Shown in pieces: positions 60,201 through 64,000 of a stretch of DNA of 64,000 nucleotides. The notes under the pieces are model-generated. The model ran no database searches and was not told the origin of the DNA. It was given only the letters and a program-made list of their open reading frames with translations. The position numbers and the translations under genes were made by a program. This DNA comes from Bathymodiolus brooksi (Eukaryota > Mollusca > Bivalvia > Mytilida > Modiolidae). The stretch covers positions 37,445,982 through 37,509,981 of the forward strand of contig OY804583.1 of the NCBI GenBank assembly GCA_963680875.1, in the 5' to 3' direction. Position 1 is the stretch's first letter; every line of letters begins with the position of its first letter.

Positions 60201-63200
60201 ACACTGCGTTCATAGAAGTGCTTCCCACATGTGACTTCAATAAAAAGTGGCTGGGTTTAACTAGTTTTATTGACCTAAAGCTCCCCTCTTAGTGAAACAC
60301 TGTTTTAATAGAAGTGCTTCCCACATGTGACTTCAATAAAAGGTGGCTGGGTTTAACTAGTTTTATTGACCTAAAGCTCCCCTCTAGGTGAAACACTGCA
60401 TTCATAGAAGTGCTTCCCACATGTGACTTCAATAAAAAGTGGCTGGGTTTAACTAGTTTTATTGACCTAAAGCTCCCCTCTTAGTGAAACACTGCATTCA
60501 TAGAAGTGCTTCCCACATGTGACTTCAATAAAAAGTGGCTGGGTTTAACTAGTTTTATTGACCTAAAGCTCCCCTCTTAGTGAAACACTGCATTCATAGA
60601 AGTGCTTCCCACATGTGACTTCATTAAAAAGTGTCTGGGTTTAACTAGTTTTATTGACCTAAAGCTCCACTCTTAGTGAAACACTGCATTCATAGAAGTG
60701 CTTCCCACATGTGACTTCAATAAAAAGTGGCTGGGTTTAACTAGTTTTATTGACCTAAAGCTCCCCTCTTAGTGAAACACTGCGTTCATAGAAGTGCTTC
60801 CCACATGTGATTTCATTAAAAAGTGGCTGGGTTTAACTAGTTTTATTGACCTAAAGCTCCCCTCTTAGTGAAACACTGCGTTCATAGAAGTGCTTCCCAC
60901 ATGTGACTTCAATAAAAAGTGGCTGGGTTTAACTAGTTTTATTGACCTAAAGCTCCCCTCTTATTGAAACACTGCATTCATAGAAGTGCTTCCCACATGT
61001 GACTTCAATAAAAAGTGGCTGGGTTTAACTAGTTTTATTGACCTAAAGCACCCCTCTTAGTGAAACACTGCGTTCATAGAAGTGCTTCCCACATGTGACT
61101 TCAATAAAAAGTGGCTGGGTTTAACTAGTTTTATTGACCTAAAGCTCCCTCTTAGTGAAACACTGCATTCATAGAAGTGCTTCCCACATGTGACTTCAAT
61201 AAAAAGTGGCTGGGTTTAACTAGTTTTATTAGCCTAAAGCTCCCCTCTTAGTGAAACACTGCGTTCATAGAAGTGCTTCCCACATGTGACTTCAATAAAA
61301 AGTGGCTGGGTTTAACTAGTTTTATTGACCTAAAGCTCCCCTCTTAGTGAAACACTGCGTTCATAGAAGTGCTTCCCACATGTGACTTCAATAAAAAGTG
61401 GCTGGGTTTAACTAGTTTTATTGACCTAAAGCTCCCCTCTTACTGAAACACTGCGTTCATAGAAGTGTTTCCCACATGTGACTTCAATAAAAAGTGGCTG
61501 GGTTTAACTAGTTTTATTGACCTAAAGCTGCCCTCTTAGTGAAACACTGTGTTCATAGAAGTGATTCCCACATGTGACTTCAATAAAAAGTGGCTGGGTT
61601 TAACTAGTTTTATTGACCTAAAGCTCCTCTCTTAGTGAAACACTGCATTCATAGAAGTGCTTCCCACATGTGACTTCAATAACAAGTGTCTGGGTTTAAC
61701 TAGTTTTATTAGCCTAAAGCTCCCCTCTTAGTGAAACACTGCATTCATAGAAGTGCTTCCCACATGTGACTTCAATAAAAAGTGGCTGGGTTTAACTAGT
61801 TTTATTGACCTAAAGCTCCCCTCTTAGTGAAACACTGCGTTCATAGAAGTGCTTCCCACATGTGACTTCAATAAAAAGTGGCTGGGTTTAACTAGTTTTA
61901 TTGACCTAAAGCTCCCCTCTTAGTGAAACACTGTATTCATAGAAGTGCTTCCCACATGTGACTTCAATAAAAGGTGGCTGGGTTTAACTAGTTTTATTGA
62001 CCTAAAGCTCCCCTCTTAATGAAACACTGCATTCATAGAAGTGCTTCCCACATGTGACTTCAATAAAAAGTGGCTGGGTTTAACTAGTTTTATTGACCTA
62101 AAGCTCCCCTCTTAGTGAAACACTGCGTTCATAGAAGTGCTTCCCACATGTGACTTCAATAAAAAGTGGCTGGGTTTAACTAGTTTTATTGACCTAAAGC
62201 TCCCCTCTTAGTGAAACACTGCATTCATAGAAGTGCTTCCCACATGTGACTTCAATAAAAAGTGGCTGGGTTTAACTAGTTTTATTGACCTAAAGCTCCC
62301 CTCTTAGCGAAACACTGCATTCATAGAAGTGCTTCCCACATGTGACTTCATTAAAAAGTGGCTGGGTTTAACTAGTTTTATTGACCTAAAGCTCCCCTCT
62401 TAGTGAAACACTGCGTTCATAGAAGTGCTTCCCACATGTGACTTCAATAAAAAGTGGCTGGGTTTAACTAGTTTTATTGACCAAAAGCTCCCCTCTTATT
62501 GAAACACTGCGTTCATAGAAGTGCTTCCCACATGTGACTTCAATAAAAAGTGGCTGGGTTTAACTAGTTTTATTGACCTAAAAGCTCCCCTCTAGGTGAA
62601 ACACTGCATTCATAGAAGTGCTTCCCACATGTGACTTCAATAAAAAGTGGCTGGGTTTAACTAGTTTTATTGACCTAAAGCTCCCCTCTTAGTGAAACAC
62701 TGCATTCATAGAAGTGCTTCCCACATGTGACTTCAATAAAAAGTGGCTGGGTTTAACTAGTTTTATTGACCTAAAGCTCCCCTCTTAGCGAAACACTGCA
62801 TTCATAGAAGTGCTTCCCACATGTGACTTCATTAAAAAGTGGCTGGGTTTAACTAGTTTTATTGACCTAAAGCTCCCCTCTTAGTGAAACACTGCGTTCA
62901 TAGAAGTGCTTCCCACATGTGACTTCAATAAAAAGTGGCTGGGTTTAACTAGTTTTATTGACCTAAAGCTCCCCTCTTATTGAAACACTGCATTCATAGA
63001 AGTGCTTCCCACATGTGACTTCAATAAAAAGTGGCTGGGTTTAACTAGTTTTATTGACCTAAAAGCTCCCCTCTAGGTGAAACACTGCATTCATAGAAGT
63101 GCTTCCCACATGTGACTTCAATAAAAAGTGGCTGGGTTTAACTAGTTTTATTGACCTAAAGCTCCCCTCTTAGTGAAACACTGTATTCATAGAAGTGCTT

Positions 63201-64000
63201 CCCACATGTGACTTCAATAAAAGGTGGCTGGGTTTAACTAGTTTTATTGACCTAAAGCTCCCCTCTTATTGAAACACTGCATTCATAGAAGTGCTTCCCA
63301 CATGCGACTTCAATAACAAGAGGCTGGGTTTAACTAGTTTTATTGACCTAAAAGCTCCCCTCTAGGTGAAACACTGCATTCATAGAAGTGCTTCCTACAT
63401 GTGACTTCAATAAAAAGTGGCTGGGTTTAACTAGTTTTATTGACCTAAAGCTCCCCTCTTAGTGAAACACTGTATTCATAGAAGTGCTTCCCACATGTGA
63501 CTTCAATAAAAAGTGGCTGGGTTTAACTAGTTTTATTGACCTAAAGCACCCCTCTTAGTGAAACACTGCGTTCATAGAAGTGCTTCCCATATGTGACTTC
63601 AATAACAAGTGGCTGGGTTTAACTAGTTTTATTAGCCTAAAGCTCCCCTCTTAGTGAAACACTGCATTCATAGAAGTGCTTCCCACATGTGACTTCAATA
63701 AAAAGTGGCTGGGTTTAACTAGTTTTATTGACCTAACGCTCCCCTCTTAGTGAAACACTGCGTTCATAGAAGTGCTTCCCACATGTGACTTCAATAAAAA
63801 GTGGCTGGGTTTAACTAGTTTTATTGACCTAAAGCTCCCCTCTTAGTGAAACACTGCGTTCATAGAAGTGCTTCCCACATGTGACTTCATTAAAAGTGGC
63901 TGGGTTTAACTAGTTTTATTGACCTAAAGCTCCCCTCTAGGTGAAACACTGCGTTCATAGAAGTGCTTCCCACATGTGACTTCAATAAAAAGTGGCTGGG

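Larger units (their letters stand above)
13534..64000 (+). repeat. 96-bp satellite array, about 525 head-to-tail monomers, continuing past the window
   Basis: The monomer begins AGTGGCTGGGTTTAACTAGT, then TTTATTGACCTAAAGCTCCC, CTCTTAGTGAAACACTGCGT, TCATAGAAGTGCTTCCCACA and TGTGACTTCAATAAAA. Period 96 is confirmed by successive landmarks, with 95-, 97- and 98-bp variants from single indels. All monomers share one orientation, with no interruption over 50.4 kb. Variation sits at a few sites: GCATTC/GCGTTC, CTTAGTG/CTTATTG/CTAGGTG, CAATAAAA/CATTAAAA, ATTGACC/ATTAGCC, and AAGCTCC/AAGCACC/AAGCTGC/ACGCTCC. The same combinations recur in blocks. Every frame on the plus strand has several stops per monomer. 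I do not recognise the family. Confidence 0.98.

Noticed and set aside
13534..64000. CRISPR array
   Set aside because: The repeats are contiguous 96-bp monomers with no unique spacers, in a spliced eukaryotic genome. It is a satellite.

Overview
The window is eukaryotic, AT-rich and intron-rich. The dispersed repeats point to a marine mollusc, most likely a bivalve and perhaps mytilid-like. They include SINE-like elements ending in a 'gttgaaagtggcgtttaacacc' tail, TTAA-flanked elements starting GGTGGTA or GGTAGTA, and a pearl-like element with a core of ~155-bp tandem units. This taxonomic call is inference; no marker gene is present.

Left part (1-13,533). Five small exons of one plus-strand gene (219-272, 1183-1335, 8040-8117, 9597-9629 and 10690 to 10849 or nearby) splice in frame into one peptide. 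I recognise it as the tail of a kinesin-3 motor of the KIF13A/KIF13B (fly Khc-73) group. The introns are packed with mobile elements: a 217-bp LINE insertion with a perfect 13-bp target-site duplication, a nested stack at 2.8-7.95 kb, a pearl-like element at 8.25-9.38 kb and a Harbinger-type MITE at 10.0-10.4 kb. In the nested stack, pogo/Tigger-like terminal repeats enclose a minus-strand LINE, and a 1.79-kb TTAA-flanked element interrupts the LINE. Downstream of the last visible exon come a degenerate ~48-bp tandem array, TC/TATC microsatellites and several SINE-like copies in both orientations.

Right part (13,534-64,000, running off the window). This is a single uninterrupted head-to-tail satellite with a 96-bp monomer, about 525 copies. 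It has clear higher-order structure. A ~9.7-kb block is tandemly duplicated with its junction near 44,030. Smaller tandem block duplications have offsets of 2,498, 1,538 and 768 bp, a recurrence with offset 2,882 bp lies near the left edge, and a three-monomer marker string recurs seven times. No gene, RNA gene or CRISPR array is visible in it.

How the parts relate. KIF13 tails normally run on well past the last exon seen here, and in KIF13B/Khc-73 they end in a CAP-Gly domain. If the gene splices on from a donor at 10760 or 10850, the more than 50-kb satellite lies inside an intron of a motor-protein gene. If it stops at the in-frame TAA at 10864-10866, the satellite is downstream and the protein is unusually short. 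Transcript data would decide this.
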